Assembly (NCBI GenBank): GCA_050485685.1
Contig: JBJHBW010000040.1
Location: 1-12,620, forward strand
DNA length: 12,620 nucleotides
Origin: JBJHBP01 sp050485685
Lineage (GTDB): Bacteria > Pseudomonadota > Gammaproteobacteria > Steroidobacterales > Rariloculaceae
Direction: 5' to 3'
Positions within the stretch are counted from its first letter, which is position 1, and every line of letters starts with the position of its first letter. This document shows positions 1-6,660 of the stretch, piece after piece. The notes beneath the pieces were generated by a model. That model saw only the letters and a program-made list of their open reading frames with translations, searched no databases and was not told the DNA's origin. The translations under genes were made by a program, and so were the position numbers.

Positions 1-836
1 TAGCCCTGCAGACTGCCTATGGCAGTGCCTATGGCCTGCCCGAACAGCACCAGGAACAAGGCGAAGAATATCGAGATGCGGAATCCGTACAGCAGTCGTG
101 ATGCGACATCGCGCCCCTGCGAGTCGGTGCCGAAGTAGTGCCGGCGGCGCAGGTCCGGTGCGGTCGGGGGCACTTCGCCCAGACCGCGCACCCAGGGCAC
201 CGAGCCTGCGAGCGTGAGACCGATGAGGTCACCGGTGGGAGACATGTCCGGATCGGCGAGCAGGTTGTCGATTTCACCGCTGTAGATCAGGTCGGCCAGG
301 TCATCCAGGCGGTCCACGCGCGCGATCCACTCCGCCTGTGCGATATCGCCGTCGTCCAGCGCCAGCTGTACTTCACGCAGCACCTCGTTGTACCAGAAGT
401 CGCTCTGGTAGGGGTCCCACGGAATCGGTGGCATCACGACGAAGTTGCGCCGGTTGGGATAGCGAGCCTCAAGCGCGGTGAGCAGGGCAGGGTCCTCTCG
501 GGCGGCCTCGCCCATGGCGGCCAGCTCGCGTTCGTACAGGTAGCGCTCTGTGCGCCATTCGCGCTGCAGCCTCAGATACTCCGTCTCCAGCTCTCCGGTG
601 CCCCAGGCTGGCGGCGGTGTCTGGGCAAACGTGTCCATGCTCAGGTACTGGAAGGTCGGGAAATAAGGTTTGCCGTCGTACCAGACCAGCAGCGCGCGGC
701 TCTCGGAGAGAAAGGGCGCGAAGATGGACAGCACGATCGCCGTGCACAGAATCAGCAGCGAGTAGTAGCCGCGCTTGATGCGGCGGAACCGTTCAAGACG
801 GCGGCGTGTGATCGGGTCCAGGCGGATCAGGGCCAT
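1..836 (-). CDS. yejE: YejE-like peptide ABC transporter permease (3' part off window)
   Basis: Inner-membrane permease subunit of an oligopeptide/microcin C-type ABC importer. The visible 278 residues start at an ATG (834-836) 6 nt after the yejB stop, so the two are one transcription unit. The N-terminus has the family's basic patch (RRRLERFRRIKRGYYSLLIL), a first membrane helix at about residues 25-42, then a conserved stretch around LVWYDGKPYFPTFQYL. A hallmark GTDSQGRDVASRLLYGFRIS block at about 236-255 leads into the second helix at the window edge. The binding-protein-dependent transport core (EAA loop) lies outside. The segment between the first helix and the GTD block is about 190 residues, Glu/Arg-rich at 85-125 and longer than I recall for E. 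coli YejE. OppC/DppC-type permeases are the alternative, but the long periplasmic segment and the YejB partner favour YejE. Confidence 0.88.
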   Translation of the reverse strand, partial: MALIRLDPITRRRLERFRRIKRGYYSLLILCTAIVLSIFAPFLSESRALLVWYDGKPYFPTFQYLSMDTFAQTPPPAWGTGELETEYLRLQREWRTERYLYERELAAMGEAAREDPALLTALEARYPNRRNFVVMPPIPWDPYQSDFWYNEVLREVQLALDDGDIAQAEWIARVDRLDDLADLIYSGEIDNLLADPDMSPTGDLIGLTLAGSVPWVRGLGEVPPTAPDLRRRHYFGTDSQGRDVASRLLYGFRISIFFALFLVLFGQAIGTAIGSLQG

Positions 837-842
837 GGCCGC

Positions 843-1886
843 TTACTCGAACCGCACCCGCGGATCCACGGTGGCCACCGCAAGATCCGAGAGCAGGTTG
901 CCCAGCATCAGAATCACGCTGGAAATCACCAGAAAACCCATCACGACCGGAAAGTCCCTGGCCTGTATGGCCTCGAACGACAGCAGCCCCACGCCCTGGA
1001 TGTTGAACACGCGTTCGATCAGGAAGCTGCCGGTCAGGAAGATGCCGAGCAGCCCGCCTATGCTGGTCGCCAGCGGAATCAGCGAATTGCGCAGCGCGTG
1101 CACGAACACGGCGCGCCGCCGCGTCAGGCCCTTGGCGAGTGCCGTACGCACGTAGTCCGAGCTCATGTTCTCGATCAGGCTGTTCTTCATCAGCATGGTT
1201 GTGATCGCGAACGAGCCGGCCAGATAGGCGATCAGCGGCAGTATCGAATGCCAGAGAATGTCGCCGATCTGTGCAAACCGCGAAAGCTCATCGAAATCCG
1301 GGGAGCGGAATCCGCCCAGCGGAAAAATGCCGTAGCGCACGGCGAGCAGATTGCTGAGGACAGCGCCCAGCGCGAAGCCGGGAATTGCGTAGCCGACGAA
1401 TATCAGTACGGATGTCAGGTTATCCACGCTGGTGCGGTGGCGAATCGCTTTCAGAATGCCTAGCGGTATGCAGATGCCGTAGGTGAAGAAGGCCGTCATC
1501 AGACCGTAGTAGATCGATATCGGCAGCCGCTCGACGATGACTTCGATCACCGGTTCGTTGTAGCGGAACGATTCGCCCAGATCCAGGCGCACCGCGTCCC
1601 ACAGCCAGCCGCCATAGGCGACGAGAAAGGGCTTGTCGAAACCGTAGTATTCGCGCAGCCGCGCCAGCTGTTCTTCAGGGATGTCCAGCTGCACCCGTCC
1701 GTCGCCCACGGCAGCGACTTCGCCGCCTGCGCCGCCGGCCAGCGCCAGCCGCAGCTGGTCGATCTGACCGCCCGGAACGAACTGACACAGCAGGAACGTG
1801 AAGAAGGTGATGCCGAGGAACGTCGGAATCATCAGAAGCAGACGTCGCGCAACATAGTCGCGCAACGCTTCACCGCGCGATTTCAA
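843..1886 (-). CDS. yejB: YejB-like peptide ABC transporter permease
   Basis: Inner-membrane permease that pairs with YejE in peptide (microcin C-type) import. I place the start at a TTG (1884-1886), giving 347 residues, close to my recollection of E. coli YejB. The frame stays open to 2042, but that extra stretch (HPSFRKGGERKTSR and similar) looks non-coding. A GGGG run lies about 10 nt before the TTG. From this start the protein reads MKSRGEALRDYVARRLLL, then the typical IPTFLGITFFTFLLCQFVPGG first helix. Other visible family features are LGESFRYNEPV (103-113), ERLPISIYYGL (119-129), the cytoplasmic EAA loop at about 243-262 (SDYVRTALAKGLTRRRAV) that contacts the ATPase, and the C-terminus DPRVRFE. 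No substrate-binding protein gene (yejA) precedes it; the DNA upstream is a divergent intergenic region. Confidence 0.9.
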   Translation of the reverse strand: MKSRGEALRDYVARRLLLMIPTFLGITFFTFLLCQFVPGGQIDQLRLALAGGAGGEVAAVGDGRVQLDIPEEQLARLREYYGFDKPFLVAYGGWLWDAVRLDLGESFRYNEPVIEVIVERLPISIYYGLMTAFFTYGICIPLGILKAIRHRTSVDNLTSVLIFVGYAIPGFALGAVLSNLLAVRYGIFPLGGFRSPDFDELSRFAQIGDILWHSILPLIAYLAGSFAITTMLMKNSLIENMSSDYVRTALAKGLTRRRAVFVHALRNSLIPLATSIGGLLGIFLTGSFLIERVFNIQGVGLLSFEAIQARDFPVVMGFLVISSVILMLGNLLSDLAVATVDPRVRFE

Positions 1887-2233
1887 TGCTGATTCACCCC
1901 TGTCCCTCGCTGGTTTACGACCATGCGGCGCCGCCGGTCCACGACCGCACCGAATTGGTGCGGTCACGCATCGCGATGTCTTTCTTTCGCCGCCTTTCCG
2001 AAAGCTCGGATGAAGCATAAACGTGGGGTTCGGGGACGGCAAACGGGTTCGCGCTCGCCGCCCGTGGGTGGCTGCGCTAAAATCATGTCCCCCATGACGA
2101 TTTCATTCCACCTGTTCGTCGGCGAGGCTGACTGCCTGGCTTCGCGAAGTTCAGTCTGCCGTCGGCAGGCCAGCCGTCGTGCCGTGGCTGCTGGCTGTTC
2201 CGGCAATGAAGCTCTGACGCAGGGGAGGATCGG
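1887..2233. other. Divergent intergenic region, yejB-like versus Mrp-like operon
   Basis: About 350 bases with no convincing gene. It must hold the promoters of both flanking operons. It contains a perfect inverted repeat (1943-1965), a 10-bp palindrome CATCGCGATG (1969-1978), another, CTTCGCGAAG (2140-2149), and a -10-like TAAAAT at 2078-2083 on the plus strand without a good -35 partner. A frame from ATG 2085 encodes only an unremarkable Arg/Ser/Ala-rich sequence that runs into the next gene's start, so I do not call it. No yejA remnant was recognised. Confidence 0.6.
1943..1965. promoter_or_regulatory. Perfect inverted repeat, 9-bp arms, 5-nt loop
   Basis: GACCGCACC (1943-1951) is exactly complementary to GGTGCGGTC (1957-1965) across loop GAATT. 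It lies about 57 nt upstream of the yejB-like start, in its probable 5' leader. No T-run follows on either strand, so it is not a standard terminator. It could be an operator or a leader hairpin controlling the transporter. The symmetry is seen directly; the role is a guess. Confidence 0.5.
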
Positions 2234-3772
2234 GTGACCGACGCAGCATTGATCTGGCTGTCGCTGGGCGTGCCGCTGGTCGGCGCGCTTGCGATCGTCG
2301 CGTGCTGGCGGCTGCCGGTGCTGCGCGACGCCGTCACGGTGCTGACTGCGCTGCTGATGTTCGGGTCGGTGGCGCAGCTGCTGCCGCGGGTGATGGACGG
2401 CGCGCGGCCCGCGGCCGTGCTGATCGAACTTTTCCCGGGGCTGGCCATCGCGTTCGAAGTCGAACCGCTGGGCATGATGTTCGCGCTGCTGGCGTCCGGG
2501 CTGTGGGTGATCACGGCGCTGTACGCGATCGGCTACATGCGTGGCGCCAAAGAGAAGCACCACACCCGTTTTCATGCGTTTTTCGCGATCTCGCTGTTCA
2601 GCGCAACCGGTATCGCTTTCGCGCAGAACATGCTGACCCTGTTCATTTTTTATGAGGCGCTGACGCTGGCCACCTACCCGCTGGTGGCACACAAGGGCAC
2701 TGCCGAGGCAAAGAGCGGCGCGCGCACTTACCTGGGTCTGCTGCTCGGCACATCCATCGCCTTCCTGCTGCTGGGCATGATCCTGACCTGGGCCGAGGTC
2801 GGTACGCTGGACTTCCAGTCCGGCGGCATCCTTGCCGGGGTCGGCGCGGGCACTGGGGCCGTGCTGCTGGTGCTCTACATGTACGGCATAGGCAAGGCGG
2901 CGCTGATGCCGTTCCACCGCTGGCTGCCGGCGGCCATGGTGGCGCCCACGCCGGTGTCGGCGCTGCTGCACGCGGTCGCGGTCGTCAAGGCCGGTGTGTT
3001 CACGGTGCTGAAGGTCAGCATCTATCTGTTCGGTCTCGACTATCTTCAGACGCTGTGGACCAGCGACCTGATGCTGTATATCGCGACGTTCACGCTGCTG
3101 GCGGCCTCGCTGGTCGCGATGGGCAAGGACAATCTCAAGGCCAGGCTCGCGTATTCCACGGTCAGCCAGCTGTCCTACATCGTTGTGGCCGCGATGCTCG
3201 TGAACCAGATCGCCGCGATCGGCGGATCCATGCATATCGTCATGCATGCGTTCGGCAAGATCACGCTGTTCTTCTGCGCCGGCGCGATTTATGTGGCGAC
3301 GAAGAAGACCGAGATCAGTCAGATGGATGGCCTGGGACGGCGCATGCCGTTCACCTTCGCGGCTTTCTTTATCGGTGCAGTGTGCGTGATAGGCATTCCG
3401 CCGCTGGGCGGTGTGTGGAGCAAGTGGCATCTGATTTCCGGTGCGTTTGACAGCGGCCATCTGCTGGTCGTTGCCGCGCTGATGATCAGTACGCTGCTGA
3501 ACATCGCCTATCTGATTCCGCCGGTGATACGGGCGTTCCTGTACGCGCCGGCCGCTGGAGATGGACTTGCCGGTGGCACTGGATCAAGCGCTGCCGCTGG
3601 GGGTGCCGATGGCAGCGTCGACGCTGCCGCAGGCCTGCGCGAGGCACCTCTGCTGTGCGTGGCGCCGCTGTGCCTGACGGCGCTGGGCGGCGTCGTCCTG
3701 TTCTTCTGCGCGCCGGCATTGGCTGAATTCCTGTCGGGCATGTTCACGACCGTGCAGACTGTCACGGGCTAG
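2234..3772 (+). CDS. MrpD/NuoL-M-like proton-translocating antiporter subunit (first)
   Basis: A 512-residue polytopic membrane protein of the Proton_antipo_M (NuoL/M/N, MrpA/D) family, which moves protons or cations in Mrp antiporters and complex I-like machines. GTG start with a strong Shine-Dalgarno AGGGGAGG (2221-2228). Expected charged channel residues are visible: Glu141 in FIFYEALTLATYPL (helix 5), Lys221 in GIGKAALMPFHRWLP (helix 7), His246 and Lys252 in the following helix, Lys342 in HAFGKITLFF and Lys397 in GVWSKWHL (helix 12). This favours a working transport subunit. A Gly/Ala-rich insert at about 439-468 precedes the last helix. It is first of three tightly spaced genes, 13 nt before the next start. 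No MrpA, B, C, E, F or G gene is adjacent, so assignment to a classic Mrp complex is uncertain; a hydrogenase-4 or NDH-like accessory module is possible. Confidence 0.88.
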   Translation: MTDAALIWLSLGVPLVGALAIVACWRLPVLRDAVTVLTALLMFGSVAQLLPRVMDGARPAAVLIELFPGLAIAFEVEPLGMMFALLASGLWVITALYAIGYMRGAKEKHHTRFHAFFAISLFSATGIAFAQNMLTLFIFYEALTLATYPLVAHKGTAEAKSGARTYLGLLLGTSIAFLLLGMILTWAEVGTLDFQSGGILAGVGAGTGAVLLVLYMYGIGKAALMPFHRWLPAAMVAPTPVSALLHAVAVVKAGVFTVLKVSIYLFGLDYLQTLWTSDLMLYIATFTLLAASLVAMGKDNLKARLAYSTVSQLSYIVVAAMLVNQIAAIGGSMHIVMHAFGKITLFFCAGAIYVATKKTEISQMDGLGRRMPFTFAAFFIGAVCVIGIPPLGGVWSKWHLISGAFDSGHLLVVAALMISTLLNIAYLIPPVIRAFLYAPAAGDGLAGGTGSSAAAGGADGSVDAAAGLREAPLLCVAPLCLTALGGVVLFFCAPALAEFLSGMFTTVQTVTG

Positions 3773-3785
3773 GGACGGAACGGAT

Positions 3786-4127
3786 ATGGATCTGGGCAAC
3801 CTGCTGGAAGCACTGGTCAACCGCGGCAAGCTGCTGCGGCGCATCATGTATGTAGTGCTGGCGGGCCTGGTGATCGCCGATATCGTGATTCCGTCGGCCT
3901 ACGATCGCTTCCCGTGGGAAAGCATAGGCGGATTCGGCGCGTTCTACGGTTTCGTGTCCTGCGTGCTGATTATTGTGGTCTCCAAGGCGCTGGGCTATCT
4001 GGCGCTGTATCGCAACGAGGACTACTACGAGAACGACGGCAAGAAAGGTGATGTAAGCCGCGGCGAGATCGAACGCGGTGCGATTGTCGACACGGGCGTT
4101 GGCCATCGTGACGGAGGCAGCTCATGA
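3786..4127 (+). CDS. Small two-helix membrane protein of D-type antiporter operon
   Basis: A 113-residue protein with two predicted membrane helices (about 19-36 and 50-72), a connecting RFPWESIGGFGAFYGF motif and a cytosolic acidic/basic tail with NEDYYE (77-82). Its ATG follows the upstream stop by 13 nt, and its stop overlaps the next ATG in an ATGA junction (4124-4127), so the three genes are probably translationally coupled. I recall similar small proteins beside MrpD-like genes in other proteobacteria but know no assigned function. Position between two D-type subunits suggests a structural linker or assembly subunit, perhaps replacing an MrpC- or NuoK-like small subunit. It has no obvious sequence likeness to MrpC, E, F or G. 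Confidence 0.82.
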   Translation: MDLGNLLEALVNRGKLLRRIMYVVLAGLVIADIVIPSAYDRFPWESIGGFGAFYGFVSCVLIIVVSKALGYLALYRNEDYYENDGKKGDVSRGEIERGAIVDTGVGHRDGGSS

Positions 4128-5818
4128 GCGGAGCGTTCGGCGCCGTGCTGCATCCGTCGCTGCTGTTGTTCACCGGCGCGATCGTGCTTGCGATGCTGCG
4201 CGGTCGTGCGCAGCAGATCGGCATGATCGTGCTGTCGGTGCTGGTGATTGCCGCCGTACATACATTGCCGTCCGGCAGTTTCGGCACGCTGCAGCTGTTC
4301 GGTCTGGAACTCACGCCCATGCGTGTGGACTCGCTGAGCATGGTGTTCGCGTCGGTGTTCTCCATCATCACGCTGATCGCATCGATCTATGCGCTGCACG
4401 TGAAGGACACCGGCCAGCATGTCGCAGCCTATGTCTACGCTGGTTCCGCGCTGGGCGTGGTGTTCGCCGGCGACCTGGTCACGCTGTATGTGTTCTGGGA
4501 ACTGATGGTGTTCTCGTCCGTGTGGCTGATCTGGTGCCGGCGCAATCCGGTGTCCATGGCTGCCGGGTTCCGCTATCTGCTCGTGCACGCGGCCGGCGGC
4601 GTCGTGCTGCTCGGCGGCGTGATCCTGTATGCGATGCAGACCGGTTCCGTCGCGTTCGATCGCATGGACACCGGTGATCTGGCGTTCTACCTGATTCTGG
4701 CCGGGTTCATGATCAATGCGGCCGTGCCGCCGCTGCATGCGTGGCTGACCGACGCGTATCCGGAAGCCACCGTCACCGGCGCGATATTCATGAGCGCGCT
4801 GACGACCAAGACCGCGGTCTACACGCTGATCCGCGGCTTCCCGGGTACGGAGCTGCTGATCTGGCTGGGCGTGATCATGGCGCTGTGGGGCGTGGTTTAC
4901 GCGGTGCTCGCGAACGACATCCGCCGCCTGCTCGCTTATCACATCATCAGCCAGGTCGGTTACATGGTGGCAGGTGTCGGCATGGGTACGGCGATGGCGC
5001 TGAACGGCGCGGCCTCGCATGCCTATACGCATATTCTCTACAAGGCGCTGCTGTTCATGGGTGCAGGCGCTGTGATTCACATGACCGGCCGCGCCAAGCT
5101 GACAGAGCTGGGCGGGCTGTATCGGTGGATGCCGATCACGCTGGTGCTGTACATGGTCGGTGGCCTGTCGATCTCGGCATTCCCGCTGTTCTCCGGTTTC
5201 GTCAGCAAGACCATGGTCGTGGAGGCCGCGGCGCTGGATGATCGCGCCTGGGTGTGGCTGCTGCTGTCGCTGGCCTCGGCCGGCACCTTTCTGCACACCG
5301 GCCTGAAGCTGCCGTGGTTCACGTTCTTCGGCAAAGACTGCGGTCTGCGGCCGAAGGAAGCGCCGACCAACATGCTGATTGCGATGGCGATCGCCGCGGC
5401 GCTGTGCATATTCATCGGCGTGTATCCGGACCCGATGTATGCGCTGATGCCGACCGTGGTCGACTACAACCCGTACACCACCGGCCATGTCCTCTGGGAG
5501 CTGCAGCTGCTGCTGTTCACCGGTGTCGGCTTCTTCATGCTGCTGCGCCATGTGGGCGGTGAGGCGAAGATCAGCATCGACACCGACTGGGTGTACCGCA
5601 AGCTTCTGCCGGTCACGGCCCGTTTCGTGCGCGACATCGGCAGTCTGATCTGGCAGGCCACGCTGGGTGCGCTGATCGATCGCATGCGCTGGTTCATGGC
5701 GAACCTTACGCACTATCACGGCCCCAAGGGTGTGCTCGCCAGCACCTGGCCCACCGGCAGCATGGTGCTGTGGGTGGCGGTGATTCTGGTGGCGTCGTTG
5801 CTGATCTACTATCTGTAG
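4124..5818 (+). CDS. MrpD/NuoL-M-like proton-translocating antiporter subunit (second)
   Basis: A 564-residue polytopic member of the Proton_antipo_M family. Its ATG overlaps the preceding stop, with GGAGG (4113-4117) 6 nt upstream. Conserved positions: Glu126 in LYVFWELMVF (helix 5), His205 in PPLHAWLTDAYPEA, Lys229 in SALTTKTAVY (helix 8), Lys307 in ILYKALLFMGAG and Lys362 in FSGFVSKTMV (helix 12). The lysine expected in helix 7 is absent: GFMINAAVPPLH has Asn198 where the first subunit has Lys221. The protein carries about 80 extra C-terminal residues with a final helix (about 547-563), possibly a lateral arm contacting its partners. It probably works with the first subunit in one complex; ion specificity (Na+, K+, H+) cannot be read from sequence. 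Confidence 0.88.
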   Translation: MSGAFGAVLHPSLLLFTGAIVLAMLRGRAQQIGMIVLSVLVIAAVHTLPSGSFGTLQLFGLELTPMRVDSLSMVFASVFSIITLIASIYALHVKDTGQHVAAYVYAGSALGVVFAGDLVTLYVFWELMVFSSVWLIWCRRNPVSMAAGFRYLLVHAAGGVVLLGGVILYAMQTGSVAFDRMDTGDLAFYLILAGFMINAAVPPLHAWLTDAYPEATVTGAIFMSALTTKTAVYTLIRGFPGTELLIWLGVIMALWGVVYAVLANDIRRLLAYHIISQVGYMVAGVGMGTAMALNGAASHAYTHILYKALLFMGAGAVIHMTGRAKLTELGGLYRWMPITLVLYMVGGLSISAFPLFSGFVSKTMVVEAAALDDRAWVWLLLSLASAGTFLHTGLKLPWFTFFGKDCGLRPKEAPTNMLIAMAIAAALCIFIGVYPDPMYALMPTVVDYNPYTTGHVLWELQLLLFTGVGFFMLLRHVGGEAKISIDTDWVYRKLLPVTARFVRDIGSLIWQATLGALIDRMRWFMANLTHYHGPKGVLASTWPTGSMVLWVAVILVASLLIYYL

Positions 5819-5828
5819 GGTGAGATCG

Positions 5829-5844
5829 CGCTTCAGCTGAAGCG
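5829..5844. repeat. Perfect 16-bp palindrome downstream of antiporter operon
   Basis: CGCTTCAGCTGAAGCG is fully self-complementary and begins 11 nt after the stop at 5818. It has no loop and no T-run, so it is a poor intrinsic terminator; it could be a protein-binding site or a 3' end protected by a hairpin. Confidence 0.45.
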
Positions 5845-5998
5845 TACCGGCCCGAATCAGCGTCATTCAGCGAGATTGACGCCTGCCCGAACGCCATGAT
5901 CGAGACCTGCGGTCTGGCTATTGAGGCAGTGCAGGGACGCACCGCATGGGCGTGCCGGAACGCGACATTGTGCAGGCGAAGGACTTCGTCCCTCTGCG

Positions 5999-6135
5999 TC
6001 CGAGCCGCGCGCCGCCGCAGGGTGAGCTGTCGATGTGATCATTTTTCTGCGCTCCTCACCACCATGGCGACCGTGCTGCGACCGGCTGGTGTTGACTTGT
6101 GGCAGACGGTCGTCCGTGTGCAACGGTGTTTCCAG
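5999..6135 (+). repeat. 137-bp direct repeat, copy 1 (IS91-type transposase tail and element end)
   Basis: Aligns without gaps to 8335-8471. Blocks 5999-6034 and 6057-6094 are exact matches (36 and 38 bp); the rest is diverged, about 85 percent identity overall by my count. In copy 2 the left part is the extreme 3' end of an IS91-like transposase frame; in copy 1 only the last codons remain (SRAPPQGELSM, stop at about 6035-6037). The shared DNA beyond the stop would correspond to the element's origin-side end. Faint similarity continues past 6135 with a small indel. Confidence 0.8.
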
Positions 6136-6245
6136 ATCGGAGTCTTACGCCGAGCGTTGTGCCGCGCGCCCGGCGTTCGTATGCACGCGGCAGCCGAAGA
6201 GCTGACCACGCTGATTTCCGCGGTCGGACTGCTTGCAGCAGCAAT

Positions 6246-6269
6246 TACAAACGATTGCAGGCGATTGCA
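6246..6269. promoter_or_regulatory. Two overlapping LacI-family operator-like sites
   Basis: TACAAACGATTGCA (6246-6259) and TGCAGGCGATTGCA (6256-6269) each fit the pseudo-palindrome with central CG and TGCAA/TTGCA half-sites typical of LacI-family sugar regulators. Centres are 10 bp apart, one helical turn, so the dimers would sit on the same DNA face or compete. They lie about 100 nt upstream of the TonB-receptor leader, where carbohydrate regulators often act. No LacI-family gene is in the window. The pattern is seen; the regulator is inferred. Confidence 0.45.
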
Positions 6270-6365
6270 AACCATGTTAACAAGTTATCCGAGTTTGTTG
6301 GCGAGCCTGATTTGTAGCTCTAGCACAACAGAAAAACGAACGTGGATCCATCAGTGGTGTGAGAA

Positions 6366-6599
6366 ATGGCACACGAGCGCTTGAGCGCACGGTCCGCAGT
6401 GGTTCTTCGTTTGCGGATGACAGGATTCAACGCGATGGCGTCCGGCGTCGCGATCGCGCTCGCCGTCGCTGCCGGCTTGGTTGCCAGCGCGGCCTTCGCA
6501 CAGGAGTCCGGCATCATCGAAGAGGTGATGGTTACCGGCTCACGCATCGCGACGTCCGGCCTGAACACGCCGACGCCCGTGACGGCGGTGACATCGTGA
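6366..6599 (+). pseudogene. TonB-dependent receptor, truncated to signal peptide and TonB box
   Basis: A 77-residue frame that reads like the first residues of an outer-membrane TonB-dependent receptor and then stops. It has a basic N-terminus, a hydrophobic segment (about 25-42), a likely cleavage after ASAAFA (residue 45), a TonB-box-like IIEEVMVTGSRI (50-61), and the plug opening LNTPTPVTAVTS. Full receptors run to about 700-1000 residues with a plug and 22-strand barrel; none of that follows. A second start at 6417 (MTGFNAM) would give a more usual signal peptide. The break at about 6597 sits 62 nt before an unrelated GGDEF gene and inside a region of transposon scars, so I read it as a deletion or rearrangement remnant. 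A genuine short exported peptide is a weaker alternative. Confidence 0.7.
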
Positions 6600-6625
6600 T
6601 TGACTCGCCCTTACCCTTTTACACT
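6600..6625 (+). promoter_or_regulatory. Possible promoter for the GGDEF gene
   Basis: TTGACT (6600-6605) resembles a -35 box and TACACT (6620-6625) a -10 box, but the 14-nt spacer is short for sigma-70. They precede the ATG at 6661 by 35 nt. If real, this would drive the gene independently of the receptor leader. Weak evidence. Confidence 0.22.
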
Positions 6626-6660
6626 CTGCTCGATCGAGTGAGCTATTCGCACTTTTTCAG

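Larger units (their letters stand above)
5819..6365. other. Gene-free region with palindrome, IS91-end repeat and operator-like sites
   Basis: About 550 bases between the antiporter operon and the receptor remnant. It contains a 16-bp palindrome just after the operon, copy 1 of a 137-bp direct repeat shared with 8335-8471, and two overlapping LacI-type operator-like sites. Open frames here (for example plus 5896-6384) are Arg/Cys/Ser-rich, cross the repeat and resemble no protein I know. No clear intrinsic terminator was seen after the operon. Confidence 0.6.

Noticed and set aside
138..1463. 441-codon plus-strand open frame across yejE and yejB
   Set aside because: His/Gln/Arg-rich antisense of two clear permease genes; no family features.
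1887..2042. N-terminal extension of the yejB-like frame to ATG 2042
   Set aside because: The extension resembles no permease N-terminus and contains the perfect inverted repeat; TTG 1886 gives the expected length and start.
1964..3460. 498-codon minus-strand open frame opposite the first antiporter gene
   Set aside because: Same low-complexity His/Gln/Arg composition; antisense shadow that extends into the divergent intergenic region.
5829..5844. Intrinsic terminator for the antiporter operon
   Set aside because: The palindrome has no loop and no following T-run; reported only as a palindrome.
4025..5866. 613-codon minus-strand open frame opposite the second antiporter gene
   Set aside because: It is extremely His/Gln/Arg-rich with no domain pattern, and it mirrors a well-conserved membrane protein; typical antisense shadow of high-GC coding DNA.
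5896..6384. 162-codon plus-strand open frame
   Set aside because: Crosses the direct repeat and the operator region, Arg/Cys/Ser-rich, no recognisable motif or ribosome site.
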